Source: Thalassiosira profunda | Lineage: Eukaryota > Bacillariophyta > Thalassiosirophyceae > Thalassiosirales > Thalassiosiraceae | Length of the DNA: 14,176 nt | Direction of reading: 5' to 3' | Assembly (NCBI GenBank): GCA_036939355.1 | Contig: JALLAP010000662.1 | Span: 1 to 14,176 of the forward strand | Shown: one piece after another, positions 13,045 to 14,176 of the stretch | Position numbering within the stretch: the first letter of the stretch is position 1 | Layout: every line of letters starts with the position of its first letter | Notes under the pieces: model-generated | What the model was told of the DNA's origin: nothing | Seen by the model: the letters and a program-made list of their open reading frames with translations, nothing else | The model's database searches: none | Translations under genes and position numbers: made by a program

Positions 13045-14176
13045 ATGCCATCCTCCCTCGCGGCGGCGCTCGCCGCCTCGAAGAAGGGCGGGCCTGCCAC
13101 AGCCGCCGCTGCTGCCCCCGCCGAGAAAAAGAAGGCCGAGCCTCCGCGGCCGTCCTCGCTGATGCAGTATCAGAAAAATCATCGGAAGCAGCAAAGCCGG
13201 CGGAGAAACGAGCACATAACGAGAAGCAGGGGAAGCAGAGGCCGCCACACGATGCTGCAAAACAAAAGAAGCACCACGGCGACAAAAGCAGGAAGAACGA
13301 GGAAAAGCACAACCAACACAAGAAGACGCCTTCCAAGAGCAAAGGGCATAATACCAAAAACGGGGGCAGCAAAGCACTGGGGAGAAAAGAGGAGGGCAAG
13401 AAAGGCACCGCTCGCGCTCCACCCGATGATACTGCGGAGGGAATTGTGTTTGTGTGCGACATACCAAGCGACAGCGACGATGGCGATTATGCGGATGTGA
13501 CTGAGGGCTTTGACGGCGGTGGTTTTGCAGATGAAGACTTTGTGGATGGCGACGCTCCCGATGAAATTGAAGAAGGGGAATGCGACGACAGCGACGTCGA
13601 TCTTGACCTCGATGTGGTGGTGATAATGGATGGTGTCGAAAGTCACGGGGACACAAAGGGGACGCGTGATCGAGGGAATAGAAAAGGGAAGGGAGGAAGA
13701 GGCGGCAAAGAGGGAAAGGGTGGCAGAGACAATCGATCGCAGGGCCGGGGAGATCATTCCGGAGGCAGAGGAAAAGACAAAGGTAGAGGGACTCCAAAGC
13801 AACACCACGGCCATGGTGGCAAAGGCAGTGCAGACGCTCGATCGAAAGGCCATACAACCAAACCCGCGAGCACTGGATTGATGCCTACCCCTTGGTCAAC
13901 GGGCGCCGGAGCCAAAACCGTACAAAATGCACACGACAATCGCCACAACAGGAACGCGCAAGACAGAAATAGCCACAGGACACATGGCGGCGGACGCCAT
14001 TCCAACGACCGTTTTCCGACACGGGATCATCGTCAGCAGGCGCACGATGGAGGAGGACGCCATTCCAGCCATCGCTTCCCAACTCGGGGGAGGCGCCAGC
14101 ATGCTCCATCACATACCTCGCATGTTTCTAGCACTTCCTCTGGATTTGTACCGGCCAGCGCATTGGCCAAGCCAGA
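13045..14176 (+). CDS. Lys/His/Gly-rich low-complexity protein with an early frame change (runs off right edge)
   Basis: It starts at ATG 13045 with MPSSLAAALAASKKGG, an Ala/Lys-rich N-terminus. From about 13143-13178 onward the sensible frame is one base back and stays open to the window end, 330-odd codons. In order that frame gives a Lys/His/Gln-rich basic part, an acidic part (VFVCDIPSDSDDGDYAD, then DEIEEGECDDSDVDLDLD), a Gly/Arg/Lys-rich part with RGG-like spacing, and a His/Arg-rich end with two 21-residue repeats. The composition resembles RNA-binding or nuclear proteins; I recognise no family. The frame change fits a one-base loss in the A5 run at 13174-13178, or a short intron (a GT at 13167 to an AG ending at 13240, 74 nt, restores frame). 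The ATG frame alone would stop at 13500, with residues unlike the rest. Confidence 0.6.
13986..14111 (+). repeat. Two tandem 63-bp units coding a 21-residue repeat
   Basis: Units 13986-14048 and 14049-14111 each encode a pattern G-G-G-R-H-S-x-x-R-F-P-T-R-x-x-R-Q-x-A. The spacing is an exact multiple of three, and the pattern holds in the long downstream frame, which supports that frame as the coding one. Confidence 0.75.

Noticed and set aside
13179..13853. A 224-codon minus-strand frame that looks like a multi-pass membrane protein
   Set aside because: It is the complement of a Lys/Glu/Asp-rich coding stretch; antisense of such codons gives Phe, Leu and Val runs. The plus strand has the in-phase 21-residue repeat.
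1..14176. CRISPR arrays, tRNA or rRNA genes, bacterial operon features
   Set aside because: I see no regularly spaced repeats with unique spacers and no complete tRNA or rRNA. The tRNA-like bases at 10784-10795 are only a primer-site match, and the genes are eukaryotic.

Overview
The window is a piece of a eukaryotic nuclear genome. It carries a COPII coat gene (Sec24 type), low-complexity acidic and basic eukaryotic proteins, and a complete Ty1/copia-type LTR retrotransposon. The host genes read through long stretches without evident introns (577 codons for the Sec24 part, 410 for the acidic protein), are GC-rich and lie close together. That suggests an intron-poor protist or alga, for example a diatom, another stramenopile or a red alga. 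The sequence alone does not settle which.

Layout. Positions 1-1732 (minus) hold the N-terminal 577 codons of a Sec24-like protein that runs off the left edge. Positions 1842-10932 are one 9.1-kb copia-type retrotransposon read on the minus strand. It has two identical 135-bp LTRs (1842-1976 and 10798-10932) and is bounded by a 5-bp target duplication, AATAT. Reading the element 5' to 3' (right to left): LTR; a primer-binding site matching the anticodon arm of initiator tRNA-Met; a very long leader of about 1.7 kb with internal repeats; gag (9067-6521); then pol in three pieces. The pol pieces are an N-terminal linker (6520-6168), protease/integrase (6153 to about 5185) and integrase end/RT/RNase H (5188-2327). 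A 350-bp tail with a polypurine tract and the second LTR follow. Positions 11105-12337 (plus) encode an acidic protein with a PP1-docking-like motif. Positions 12338-13044 have no gene I can support. Positions 13045-14176 (plus) hold a Lys/His/Gly-rich low-complexity gene with a frame change near its start; it runs off the right edge.

How the parts relate. With the element and one AATAT copy removed, the Sec24-like gene and the acidic-protein gene are head to head, with about 276 bp between their start codons. The transposon therefore seems to have landed in a shared divergent promoter, and the identical LTRs say it did so recently. The most unusual content is inside the element: a PDZ-like domain between integrase and reverse transcriptase, a half-tRNA-type primer site inside two mutually exclusive hairpins, non-canonical LTR ends, and a pol whose successive parts change frame in the same direction three times.
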